In this document: one piece after another, positions 33,524 to 42,199 of the stretch
How positions within the stretch are numbered: position 1 is the stretch's first letter
Layout: every line of letters starts with the position of its first letter
Assembly: GCF_965230735.1 (NCBI RefSeq)
Contig: NZ_OZ246016.1
Span: forward strand, 930,001 to 994,000
DNA from: Motiliproteus sp965230735
GTDB lineage: Bacteria; Pseudomonadota; Gammaproteobacteria; Pseudomonadales; Balneatricaceae
Length of the DNA: 64,000 nt
Direction: 5' to 3'
Position numbers and translations under genes: made by a program
The notes under the pieces: model-generated
The model's input: the letters and a program-made list of their open reading frames with translations, nothing else
Database searches by the model: none
What the model was told of the DNA's origin: nothing

Positions 33524-34777
33524 ATGGAAAATCAACATATTGCTATCGTTGGCGCCGGTATTGTCGGCCTCTCCAGTGCGCTCTGGCTGCAACGGGCCGG
33601 TTATCGGGTCACCCTGATCGATCGGGATGAGCCGGGCATGGGGGCGTCGTTCGGAAACGCGGGTCTGTTTGCCGACTATGCACGCTTGCCGTTCACCAAG
33701 TTCGCCCTGATGCGCAAGATGCCGGGCATGTTGCTCGACAGCACCAGCCCGTTGTCGATGCAGGGCAGTTACCTGCCCAAACTGCTGCCCTACGGTTGGG
33801 GGTTCTTTAAATCCTGTTTCCAATCCCGCTACGAGCATGGCCGGGCGGCGCTGACCGCGCTGCAGCAGGTCGCGCCGGAGGCGGATCGGCAGCTATTGCA
33901 ACTAAGCGGCTCCGAGTCGCTGATCAAGGCCAACGGTTGTCTGGCGCTGTTTGAGTCGGAGCAGGGCGTTGATGATGCCCGTAACGGCGACATGGCTGAG
34001 CGCCTGCAACAGGGGGTTAAGCTGGAGTTTCTGAGCGCCGCTGAAGTCAACGAGCTGGAGCCCGATCTGGCCGATTTCCATGCCGGCGGGGTTTTCTATC
34101 CCAACACCCGCTACACCGTCAGTCCGATCGCCTTGACCCGGAGCTACGCCCTCCATTTTGCCGAAAACGGTGGACGGGTGGTGCAGGACAGCGTCGAACA
34201 GATCAGTGTCGGCACCAAGGGTTCGGGGACCGGCGTCAGCCTGCAATTAAGCCAGGGAGTCGAGCATTTTGATCGCTTGGTTCTCTGTGCCGGCACCGCC
34301 TCCAAGGTGCTGCTCAAATCCTTGGGATCTGACTTCCCGCTGGTCAGCGAACGGGGTTATCACCTGACCTTGGATACCGGTTCGAAAGCCCTCAGTCGCC
34401 CGGTCGGTTGGCTCGATAAGGCGGTGTTCCTGACGCCGATGGCCGACGGGGTGAGACTGGCCGGAACGGCCGAGTTTGCCCATGCCGATGCGCCGCTGAA
34501 TCCGACCCGCGCCAGCGTGATGCTCAATCATGCCCGGGTGATGTTGGGCCAGGAACCGAGCGTCCGCTCCACCTGGGTCGGCAGTCGTCCATCGACCCCC
34601 GATTCACTGCCGGTCATCGGGCCGTTGAAACAGCATCCGCAGATCAGCGTCGCCTTTGGTCACGGCCACCTGGGACTGACCCTCGGCGCCGTCACCGGTC
34701 AGCTGATCAGCGAGTCGATTCAGGGCAAGACGCCATCGGTGGACCTGAGTCCATTCTCGCCGGAGCGGTTTAGCTAA
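33524..34777 (+). CDS. DadA-like FAD-dependent D-amino-acid oxidase/dehydrogenase
   Basis: A 417-residue flavoprotein of the DAO family. The dinucleotide-binding motif IAIVGAGIVGLSSALWLQ lies at the N-terminus and the C-terminal FAD contact GHGHLGLTLGAVTGQL closes the protein. DadA-type enzymes pass electrons from D-amino acids to quinones. The ATG at 33524 is preferred over an in-frame GTG at 33500 because the latter adds only eight family-unlike residues. It follows the RidA-like gene by 35 bases and precedes an Asp/Glu racemase-like gene, a logical amino-acid conversion set. Confidence 0.88.
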   Translation: MENQHIAIVGAGIVGLSSALWLQRAGYRVTLIDRDEPGMGASFGNAGLFADYARLPFTKFALMRKMPGMLLDSTSPLSMQGSYLPKLLPYGWGFFKSCFQSRYEHGRAALTALQQVAPEADRQLLQLSGSESLIKANGCLALFESEQGVDDARNGDMAERLQQGVKLEFLSAAEVNELEPDLADFHAGGVFYPNTRYTVSPIALTRSYALHFAENGGRVVQDSVEQISVGTKGSGTGVSLQLSQGVEHFDRLVLCAGTASKVLLKSLGSDFPLVSERGYHLTLDTGSKALSRPVGWLDKAVFLTPMADGVRLAGTAEFAHADAPLNPTRASVMLNHARVMLGQEPSVRSTWVGSRPSTPDSLPVIGPLKQHPQISVAFGHGHLGLTLGAVTGQLISESIQGKTPSVDLSPFSPERFS

Positions 34778-34894
34778 GCATTCGGGGAATCTCTGATTCG
34801 ACCAGAGATTCCTCATCCATCCATTCACCGGACCTGGGATACACTGATAAACAGAAGCAGGGCGGTGGAACCAATCGAATAAGAGAGCAACATT

Positions 34895-35611
34895 ATGCTG
34901 ATCAAAGGTGGAATCAATATCTGCGGTGTGCCGCTGGGGGTTATCTCGCTGGAATCCTATTTCCCGAAGCCCGACGGCCATATCAAGCACCCGGCCAGTT
35001 TCGATTTTCCGATCATGTACAAGACGGTGAAGGGCGCGACCATCGACCGTCTGATCCGCGAGCGTGATCCGGAGCTGCTCAAGCCCTTTATCGAGGCGGC
35101 GCAGGAGCTGGAGCGTGAAGGCGTGAAGGCGATCACCGGCAGCTGCGGCTTCCTGGCGCTGCATCAGCAGGCGCTGGCCGATGCGGTCGATATTCCGGTG
35201 TTCATGTCCAGCCTGATCCAGGTGCCGCTGGTTTCACGGATGTTGAAATCGGATCAGAAAGTCGGTGTGGTGGTCGCCAACTCCGAAGCGCTGTCGATGG
35301 ATCATCTGGTCGGTGTCGGTATTGCCGATGAGCCGCTGGTGGTAGCCGGGATGCAGCATCAGCCGCAGTTTGCCGAAGTGATCCTGCGCGGTGACAGCAA
35401 CGATCTGGACATGCTGGTGTTCGAGCAGGAGCTGACCGTGGTGGTGGCGCAGATGTTGCGCGAGAACCCCGAAGTAGGGGCGATCGTGCTGGAGTGTACC
35501 GATCTGTCCCATTTTGCTCCGAAACTGCAGCAGCGCTTCGGCCTGCCGGTATTCGACCTGACCAGCCTGACCCGGATGGTCGCCGCGGCGGTGGAGCGAA
35601 AGATCGCTTAA
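34895..35611 (+). CDS. Aspartate/glutamate racemase-superfamily protein
   Basis: A 238-residue PLP-independent racemase-like protein. Two catalytic-type cysteines occur in TGSCGFLAL and LECTDLSHF, as in the Asp/Glu/hydantoin racemase superfamily. The start has a usable AGAGAGCAAC region just upstream of the ATG at 34895. It probably acts on an amino acid or hydantoin linked to the preceding oxidase. A 117-base gap to that gene means it may have its own promoter. It ends at a strong terminator. Confidence 0.85.
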   Translation: MLIKGGINICGVPLGVISLESYFPKPDGHIKHPASFDFPIMYKTVKGATIDRLIRERDPELLKPFIEAAQELEREGVKAITGSCGFLALHQQALADAVDIPVFMSSLIQVPLVSRMLKSDQKVGVVVANSEALSMDHLVGVGIADEPLVVAGMQHQPQFAEVILRGDSNDLDMLVFEQELTVVVAQMLRENPEVGAIVLECTDLSHFAPKLQQRFGLPVFDLTSLTRMVAAAVERKIA

Positions 35612-35642
35612 GCGCTTGCTCTGCTGGCTGCGTTGCCGAAAC

Positions 35643-35681
35643 AAAAAAGCCGATCAGTGGAGAGCTGATCGGCTTTTTTTA
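35643..35681. terminator. Bidirectional intrinsic terminator
   Basis: A perfect 10-base stem AGCCGATCAG / CTGATCGGCT (35648-35674) with a 7-base loop is flanked by A6 on the left and T7 on the right. It separates the racemase-like gene from the convergent chemoreceptor gene. Confidence 0.93.
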
Positions 35682-35697
35682 TGCGGATCGGCACCGG

Positions 35698-37191
35698 TCA
35701 GGGCTCGGTTCGAACCTCTTGGATCATCAGGTCGATGTAATTGAGGACATCGTTGCTGGCCTGCTCGGATGCATCCATGTGGGCGATGATTTCCCGACGT
35801 AGCTGTTCGTCTTTGTGCCAATCGCCTTCGGATACCGCCAAGGCCTGCTGGACATGCTGATGGACCAGCTGGTGCGGGGTTTCGAGTTGCTTGTAGGCCT
35901 GGGTATGGCCGAAGTTGTCTTTGCCGTGGCCCTGGTAGTACCAGTTACCGAGACGGCACTGGGTGTGATTAACCTGGACAGCGTTGTACTCATCACCCTT
36001 ATCCTGGGCGCCCAGCGCGATATAGCCGTTCTGCTTGAAGATCACATGATCGACCTTGACCAGCGAGCCGAAGGCCCGGTGCTGGACCTGGTTGACCAGC
36101 GTATGCGACTGCTGGGCCGTTTTCGCCTGGACCTTGAACTGCTCTTTAAACTCATCGACCAGGACGTTGATCTCGGTGGTGAACTCGCAGGATGACTGGG
36201 CTTCCTTGGCCATCTGCTCAACCCGGTCGCTGAATCGAGCCAGGATTTCCGACACATCCTGAGCCGCCGATTTAGTCCGGTTGGCCAGGTTTCTGACTTC
36301 GTCGGCGACGACGGCAAAGCCGCGGCCCTGCTCACCGGCGCGGGCGGCTTCAATAGCGGCATTGAGGGCCAGTAGGTTGGTCTGCTCGGCGATCCCGGTA
36401 ATCATACCCAGCACCTCGGTTACCTTGGCGCTGTCATCACTCAGATCATTAACCACCTTGAGCACGCTTTCACTGTTGGTGGTCACCGAGTTGAGTCCAC
36501 TGCTGATGGTGGCGACCGTCTGTTGGCTCTTCTGCGCCGTTTCGGCATTGGATTGGGCGATCTCTCGGACCTGGGTCAGGTCGTCATTGATCACCAGCAG
36601 GTCTTCCTGATTCTGTTTCAGATTCAAGATCAGGTTGCCGGTATTGAGCTGGTGCAGCCCTGAGGCCAATTCATTCTTTGAGATCAGTTCGGCGTTGGTG
36701 CTCATCGCATCCAGGGCCTGGTTGACCATGATCAGTGAGTGCTTGAGTTGGCCCTGCAGGCCGCGATGCTGGGCTCGGCGGTTATGGTCGCCTTCGCTGA
36801 CCCGTTTAAAGCAGGTACCGACCTCTTTAAAGTAGGTCTCAACCCGATCGAGGAAATCGTTCAGTTCCCAGGCCACCATGCCCAGTTCACCCATCCCTTT
36901 GGTGCGGGTGATCCGTTTGTGGATATTGCCTTTGCTGGTGTCGCGCAGGACATCCGCCATCCGCGAAAGAACCAGCAGGGCCCGGTTGCCGATAAGAACC
37001 GCGTAAACCGCCATCGCCAGACTGAGCAGTGGGTAGACCAGGACCGCTAATGAGGCATCGGCGAAGACGGTCAAATAGATCGTGAAGACGATGTTAACAA
37101 ACACGAACGCCCCGATCCCCCAGTCCAGCTGGGTTCGAATCATCGGAATCTTGCGGCTGGAGGAGGTCTGATTAGTTGCTGCGTATCCCAT
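35698..37191 (-). CDS. Methyl-accepting chemotaxis protein with C-terminal CZB domain
   Basis: A 497-residue chemoreceptor. Two close N-terminal helices (about 22-70) have almost no periplasmic loop. A HAMP-like region (about 75-170) leads to the signalling hairpin, whose tip reads LLALNAAIEAARAGEQGRGF and ADEVRNLANRT. From about residue 375 a chemoreceptor zinc-binding (CZB) domain is visible: a His in VDHVIFKQNGYIAL, Cys in HTQCRLGNWYYQG and His in LVHQHVQQAL. It lacks its own sensor domain. The PAS gene 3 bases upstream presumably supplies the input, giving a split Aer-like energy-taxis receptor. The zinc site may couple redox or HOCl signals. Confidence 0.9.
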   Translation of the reverse strand: MGYAATNQTSSSRKIPMIRTQLDWGIGAFVFVNIVFTIYLTVFADASLAVLVYPLLSLAMAVYAVLIGNRALLVLSRMADVLRDTSKGNIHKRITRTKGMGELGMVAWELNDFLDRVETYFKEVGTCFKRVSEGDHNRRAQHRGLQGQLKHSLIMVNQALDAMSTNAELISKNELASGLHQLNTGNLILNLKQNQEDLLVINDDLTQVREIAQSNAETAQKSQQTVATISSGLNSVTTNSESVLKVVNDLSDDSAKVTEVLGMITGIAEQTNLLALNAAIEAARAGEQGRGFAVVADEVRNLANRTKSAAQDVSEILARFSDRVEQMAKEAQSSCEFTTEINVLVDEFKEQFKVQAKTAQQSHTLVNQVQHRAFGSLVKVDHVIFKQNGYIALGAQDKGDEYNAVQVNHTQCRLGNWYYQGHGKDNFGHTQAYKQLETPHQLVHQHVQQALAVSEGDWHKDEQLRREIIAHMDASEQASNDVLNYIDLMIQEVRTEP

Positions 37192-37194
37192 CGG

Positions 37195-37725
37195 TTATTC
37201 CCCCTCGTCCAGGCTTAAGATCAGTTCTTCGTACCCCACGCCCAGCTCTTCGAGGACGCTGACCAGGTAGGCAAGCGATTTTTCGCAGGCCTCGGACGTG
37301 CGGCTGGCTCTCTCTATCTCCAGCATCTTTTTGTAGACCGGAACGATGGTATCGATCGCATTCTGGCTGGGACGGCGTCGGACCGAGTAGTAGCCGACCA
37401 GCTCGCCGCTGTCGTTGTAATCGCAGGTGATGTTGGCAAAAACCCAGTAATAGCTTCCGTCTGAGGTAAGGTTCTTGACGTAGCCGAAGACTTCATGACC
37501 CTGCTTGAGTTCATCCCAGATGTACTTGAAGACGCCGCGGGGCATATCCGGGTGGCGGATAATATTATGCTGGATCCCTAACAGCTGATCCTCAGGATAG
37601 CCGGCGATCTGCATAAACACGCGGTTGGCATAGGTGATTTTGCCCTTGGTATCGGTCTTGCTGACGATAAACTCATCGGCACCGAGTTTAATCTCATTGT
37701 CCCGGGGCGTTATTTTTGGCTTCAT
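37195..37725 (-). CDS. Aer-type PAS sensor protein
   Basis: A 176-residue soluble protein with one PAS domain of the Aer kind (residues 18-125): FIVSKTDTKGKITYANRVFM, then HNIIRHPDMPRGVFKYIWDEL, and YYWVFANI. Aer PAS domains bind FAD and report electron-transport state. The last 50 residues are alpha-helical. It ends 3 bases before the chemoreceptor gene, so the pair is translationally coupled. The design recalls the split CetA/CetB aerotaxis receptor of Campylobacter. FAD binding is inferred from family similarity. Confidence 0.88.
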   Translation of the reverse strand: MKPKITPRDNEIKLGADEFIVSKTDTKGKITYANRVFMQIAGYPEDQLLGIQHNIIRHPDMPRGVFKYIWDELKQGHEVFGYVKNLTSDGSYYWVFANITCDYNDSGELVGYYSVRRRPSQNAIDTIVPVYKKMLEIERASRTSEACEKSLAYLVSVLEELGVGYEELILSLDEGE

Positions 37726-37946
37726 ATTCTTACCTTTGACTAAAGCGAAATTCCAAAGGGAAATAGATGCTTTATCTATAGTGCGGTGCGGCTGGCCTTA
37801 TGCTGTGACGCTAATTTAGCGATTTTGGGGGTTACGGCTGTCTCTACGCAAGCCTGGTACCGGATCCAGGCATCAATCCTTAGTCGTAGGCATAGACGAT
37901 CGGACTGTCGTAAAGGATTTAACGGGGGGGGCAGCAGCCAGAAACG

Positions 37947-37979
37947 AAAAAAGCCGACCAGTTAGTGACTGATCGGCCT
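37947..37979 (-). terminator. Terminator of the tRNA pair
   Basis: On the minus strand a 10-base stem (GCCGATCAGT / ACTGGTCGGC with one G-U pair) is followed by TTTTTTCG. It lies just downstream of the second initiator tRNA. Confidence 0.88.
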
Positions 37980-37989
37980 TCCTGTAAGT

Positions 37990-38066
<77 letters not shown>

Positions 38067-38114
38067 CCAGAGATCTTTTCAGTGGTAGCTAAATAATCTG
38101 AAAAGAATTTTCGT

Positions 38115-38191
<77 letters not shown>

Positions 38192-38304
38192 TCAACGAGG
38201 TGGCAGATACTAGAGATATCAAATCGGTTTGTCCAGTCTTTTTTTATTTCTTAGTTAGTCTATTTCGCGGGATGGATGATCGGATACCGATTCGGCGGCA
38301 GGCG

Positions 38305-41286
38305 TTATGGCTCGCTTGTTGTTGTCGGCGACTTGCCTGGCGGTAGGAAGCGTTGCTCGAATTCGGTCGCCTCTATGGGGCGGCCGAACAGGAAACCCTG
38401 GACCTGGGTGCATCCCAGTTGCTGAAGACACTGCTGTTGTACCCGGGTTTCAACGCCTTCGGCCACCACTTCCAGCCCCATATGGTTGGCCATCGCGACC
38501 ACCGAGGAGACGATCGCGATATCATCCTCATCATCGGGCAGATCGACGATAAATGAGCGGTCGATCTTCAGGGTCGAGATCGGGAAGCGCTTCAGGTAGC
38601 TCAACGAAGAGTAACCGGTGCCGAAGTCATCAATGGCCAGGGTCAGTCCCATCTGCTCCAGATCCTTGAGTATCGATGTCGACGCCTCGGCATTCTCCAT
38701 CAACACGCTTTCGGTGATCTCCAGCTCAAGCACGGCAGGATCCAGCTGGTGTTGCCCAAGGGTACGAGCAATCAGTTTGGGCAGATCTCGATTGAACTGG
38801 CGTGCTGAAACGTTGATAGCGATCTTCATCTGGGTCAGCCCGCGTTGATGCCAGCGATGCAGCTGCCCCGTAGCCTGGCGCAGTACCCACTCGCCGATCG
38901 GCAGGATCAGCCCGGTATCTTCGGCCAGCGGAATAAAGTCTCCCGGTGAGATCAGGCCGCGTTCGGGATGCTGCCAGCGGAGCAGCGCTTCGGCGCCGAC
39001 TAGGCGACCGTCGTTCAGATCAAACTGGGGTTGGAAGTGAAGCCGCAGTTGATTCTTCTCCAGCGCCTGGCGCAGATCCGCTTCCAGCATCAGCAGCCGA
39101 TAACTGTATTCGTTCATATCGGCGGTGTAGAACTGGTAGGTGTTGCGGCCGGCTTCTTTGGCCCGGTACATGGCGGAGTCGGCACATTTCATCAGCCCTT
39201 CGACGGTGGTGGCATCGTCAGGATAAAGGCTGATGCCGATGCTGGCCGATGGGAAGAATTCGATGCCCTGCACGGTCATCTTCTCCGACAGTGCCTTTAG
39301 GCATTTACGGGCCACAACCACGGCATCTTCAATGACGCCGATATCTTCGAGGATCACGGTAAATTCATCGCCGCCCATGCGAGCGACGGTATCCTCTTTT
39401 CGGATCACCGCGGCCAGCCGCTTGCCCACCTCTTTGAGCATGCCGTCGCCGATGTCGTGACCGAGGCTGTCATTGACGTTTTTGAACCGATCCAGATCCA
39501 GAAACAGCACCGCGATCCGCCCCCCATCACGCTCACAACGGTCGATGGCGTGCTCGAGGCGGCTGTTGAACAGGGAGCGGTTGGCGAGTTGGGTCAGGTC
39601 ATCGTGGCTGGCCTGGTACAGTAGCCGCTCTTCGTTCTCCAGTAGCTGCCGCTCGGCTTCCAGGTGCTCGGTCATGTCTCTGGCAACCTCGATGATGCCT
39701 TCGAGCTTGCCGTTTTCGCCCCAGAACGGTGAAGCATCCAGCTCGACGGTCGCCACTTTGTCGTTTTTGAGATGATGTTCGTGCACGACGGTGACGGGCT
39801 TGCCCGATTCCATCACATCCCGCAACGGGCAGGGGTGTTCATCGCCGCTGCAGGGTACGTCGGAGTGATGGGATACCTGATGGCAGTAGAGTACCGGCTC
39901 CGAGGCCAGGTGTTTGGGGATGTTCTGACGGGCGACGCTGTTGGTCATGACGATGCGGTAGTCGGTATCGATCACCATGATCGGGTCAACGACACCGTCG
40001 ATAACGGTTTGCAGGAATTCCTGTTTCCGCAGTAGCGCAGCCTCAGCCCGCTTTCTTTCCGAGATATCTTCCACTACCGCCAGATAGAAGTGCTCGTTAT
40101 CGAGGGTCAGGTCGTTGACGTTGAGCTCCAGAGGAAAGACCTCGCCATTCTGGCGCTGCCCTTTAACCTCGATACGGTTTAGCCCCTTGGCAGCATTAGG
40201 GCCGGAGCGGATAAAGCGGATCAGTTTCCGTAGCTGAGCTATACGCCCCTCGTTTGGCAGCAGATTAAACGCTGAGGTGCTGATCAGGTTCTGCTCCGGG
40301 TAACCAAAAATTTTGCCGCTGGTTCGGTTGGCCTCGCGAATCCAGCCCTTCTCGTCCACCACGACGATACCTTCACCGCTGGATTCGAAGATGGCCCGGC
40401 TGCGCTGTTCGCTATCGCGCAGGGTTCGATCACGGGATTCAACCGCCTCGGCCATGCTGTCAAAGGCATTGGCAACGGCCGAGATCTCATCGCTGCCTTG
40501 GCTGTTGATCCGAACCCGGTACTCCCCCGACGCCATCCGACTGCTGGCCTGGGTGAGCAGTTTCAAGCGATTGAGGATGTTGTGCTTGAGCAGCCAGAAG
40601 ACCGCGATGAACGTCAGCATAAACGCGGCGAAATAGGCCGCGACCGAGCCCCATAGATGCTGGTTGATCCGTTCTTCCAGCAGCGTGCTGGGAAGCTTGA
40701 TGCTGAGAATGCCGCGCAACTCTCCCAGTTGATAGCCGAATGACTGGGTATAGAGGGTTTGGATGGAGAGTGGGGCGTCTTCGCGCTTTCCGTGACATTG
40801 AAGACAGCTTTGGGTTATCCAGAGCGGTGAGGAGTAATGGTAGAAGCTACGCCCTTGTTCATCCTGGAAATAGCGGATTCGCTGGGTGGCTTCCGGATTT
40901 TTTCTGAAAAAAGCCATCGCCTCCTGTTCGACTTTATCCGCACGCTGCTTCGGATTGCGGGGGCGGTCTGAGACGTTGTTGAAGGAGAGGCCGGACTTGA
41001 CCCAGTTGTTAAACTCGTCGGAGATCCGATTCAGGGCGTGGGCGGGAAGAAATCCCACGGTTTTGTCGTTGAGCGGGATGCCGCTGGTAACAAACTGATG
41101 CCGATAGACATTACGGGTGGCGCGCAGCAGCCCCTGGATCGTATTGGCTTCATTCTTGAGGTTGGCGATGATCTCTTCACGAGCACTTTGGTAGTCGTAA
41201 TAGATCACCGCGCCAAACGAACAGACGAATACAATCCCGATCGTAATCAATAGCTTGGATTTGAGAGTCAGCTTCACCCTGTGCAC
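38305..41286 (-). CDS. Haem-motif sensor with HAMP, PAS, GGDEF and EAL domains
   Basis: A 993-residue membrane signalling protein for c-di-GMP. A transmembrane helix (about 10-30) is followed by a periplasmic DUF3365/Tll0287-like sensor containing the c-type haem motif CLQCH (Cys161, Cys164, His165), a second helix near 215-235, HAMP, two PAS domains (about 290-415 and 420-545), a GGDEF domain (motif GGDEF at 638-642) and an EAL domain (EALLRWQHP). Both active-site motifs look intact, so synthesis or hydrolysis is possible. It should convert a redox or gas signal to c-di-GMP changes. It is the largest of three c-di-GMP genes here. Confidence 0.9.
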   Translation of the reverse strand: MHRVKLTLKSKLLITIGIVFVCSFGAVIYYDYQSAREEIIANLKNEANTIQGLLRATRNVYRHQFVTSGIPLNDKTVGFLPAHALNRISDEFNNWVKSGLSFNNVSDRPRNPKQRADKVEQEAMAFFRKNPEATQRIRYFQDEQGRSFYHYSSPLWITQSCLQCHGKREDAPLSIQTLYTQSFGYQLGELRGILSIKLPSTLLEERINQHLWGSVAAYFAAFMLTFIAVFWLLKHNILNRLKLLTQASSRMASGEYRVRINSQGSDEISAVANAFDSMAEAVESRDRTLRDSEQRSRAIFESSGEGIVVVDEKGWIREANRTSGKIFGYPEQNLISTSAFNLLPNEGRIAQLRKLIRFIRSGPNAAKGLNRIEVKGQRQNGEVFPLELNVNDLTLDNEHFYLAVVEDISERKRAEAALLRKQEFLQTVIDGVVDPIMVIDTDYRIVMTNSVARQNIPKHLASEPVLYCHQVSHHSDVPCSGDEHPCPLRDVMESGKPVTVVHEHHLKNDKVATVELDASPFWGENGKLEGIIEVARDMTEHLEAERQLLENEERLLYQASHDDLTQLANRSLFNSRLEHAIDRCERDGGRIAVLFLDLDRFKNVNDSLGHDIGDGMLKEVGKRLAAVIRKEDTVARMGGDEFTVILEDIGVIEDAVVVARKCLKALSEKMTVQGIEFFPSASIGISLYPDDATTVEGLMKCADSAMYRAKEAGRNTYQFYTADMNEYSYRLLMLEADLRQALEKNQLRLHFQPQFDLNDGRLVGAEALLRWQHPERGLISPGDFIPLAEDTGLILPIGEWVLRQATGQLHRWHQRGLTQMKIAINVSARQFNRDLPKLIARTLGQHQLDPAVLELEITESVLMENAEASTSILKDLEQMGLTLAIDDFGTGYSSLSYLKRFPISTLKIDRSFIVDLPDDEDDIAIVSSVVAMANHMGLEVVAEGVETRVQQQCLQQLGCTQVQGFLFGRPIEATEFEQRFLPPGKSPTTTSEP

Positions 41287-41551
41287 TCCAGATCTCGCCG
41301 AGTTTGGTGTTTATCCCTTGCTCGTTAAACATGGCCCGGAGGGCCCGTGTCGCGAGGGGCAAACTTGCCTCATAAGTGGCGCATGTTGAGCGGCGCTGTA
41401 CCGGCTGAGGCTATCAGGATTTGCATCGGTTGTGTCAGTGGTAACCGATCAATTTGACACTTGTCAAGCAATCCACCTTCGGTGATAGAGGCAGACTGCC
41501 AAACCCGGCAGGGCCGGCTTGTTGGATTCGTTCTCTTTTTTAACCAGCCAA

Positions 41552-42016
41552 TCAGTCGAACGTTGGGGGGGTGCTGTTCTGCTGAACAGGTTCGGCATCA
41601 TCACCTCTGCTGAGGGAGCGGATCTGTTGCTTTTGGTAATGGGTAATTGCCGCGGAGAGTTTACGCTGGGTTAAGGAATCCAGGTTCAGGATTCGGCAGC
41701 GTAGCAGCGAAGCCTGGCGATCCAATACCTGCAGCAACAGTGGAATCGGGCTGTGGCGATGGCCGATGTACAGAATACCGTGCAGCTCCCGTTTCTCGTT
41801 CAACGAGGAGTTCGAATCGTTCAGTTCGAAAGCGATGCCGCTGACGGAAATGTTCTTGATTCGCGCCGGTTCGCCTTCGATCAGCAGCGACAAGGTACCG
41901 TTGTCCTCGGGTGTGACCCGGTAGTTCGAGCGCTTGTTGTCGATTTCGCAGCGGACATAAAGCTGCTCGTCAGCACTTTTTCTTTTCCAAAACATTAGCT
42001 TGAGAAACCGTTTCAT
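41552..42016 (-). CDS. PilZ-domain c-di-GMP receptor
   Basis: A 154-residue protein with an N-terminal basic stretch (MKRFLKLMFWKRK) and a PilZ domain. The c-di-GMP-binding motifs RSNYR (RxxxR) and NISVSG (D/NxSxxG) are both present in the right order. The ATG at 42016 has AGGAG 6 bases upstream and is preferred over a longer frame. It lies between a GGDEF-EAL and a GGDEF gene, so it may report on their product. The downstream target is unknown. Confidence 0.88.
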   Translation of the reverse strand: MKRFLKLMFWKRKSADEQLYVRCEIDNKRSNYRVTPEDNGTLSLLIEGEPARIKNISVSGIAFELNDSNSSLNEKRELHGILYIGHRHSPIPLLLQVLDRQASLLRCRILNLDSLTQRKLSAAITHYQKQQIRSLSRGDDAEPVQQNSTPPTFD

Positions 42017-42199
42017 TGACGCTCCTGACATCGGGCGATAGATCATGTATCGACGGGACTGGCATAAGCTGAAGGCCGGAATCGGGATTGCTGGTGATCC
42101 GACCTGGGGCTCACCGGGGCCAAATGATTCACGCCTTTACATGACAGCGTATATGCTTAACCGCGGGCCTCCCATTTCGGCAGTAGAGGTTGATGGTTA

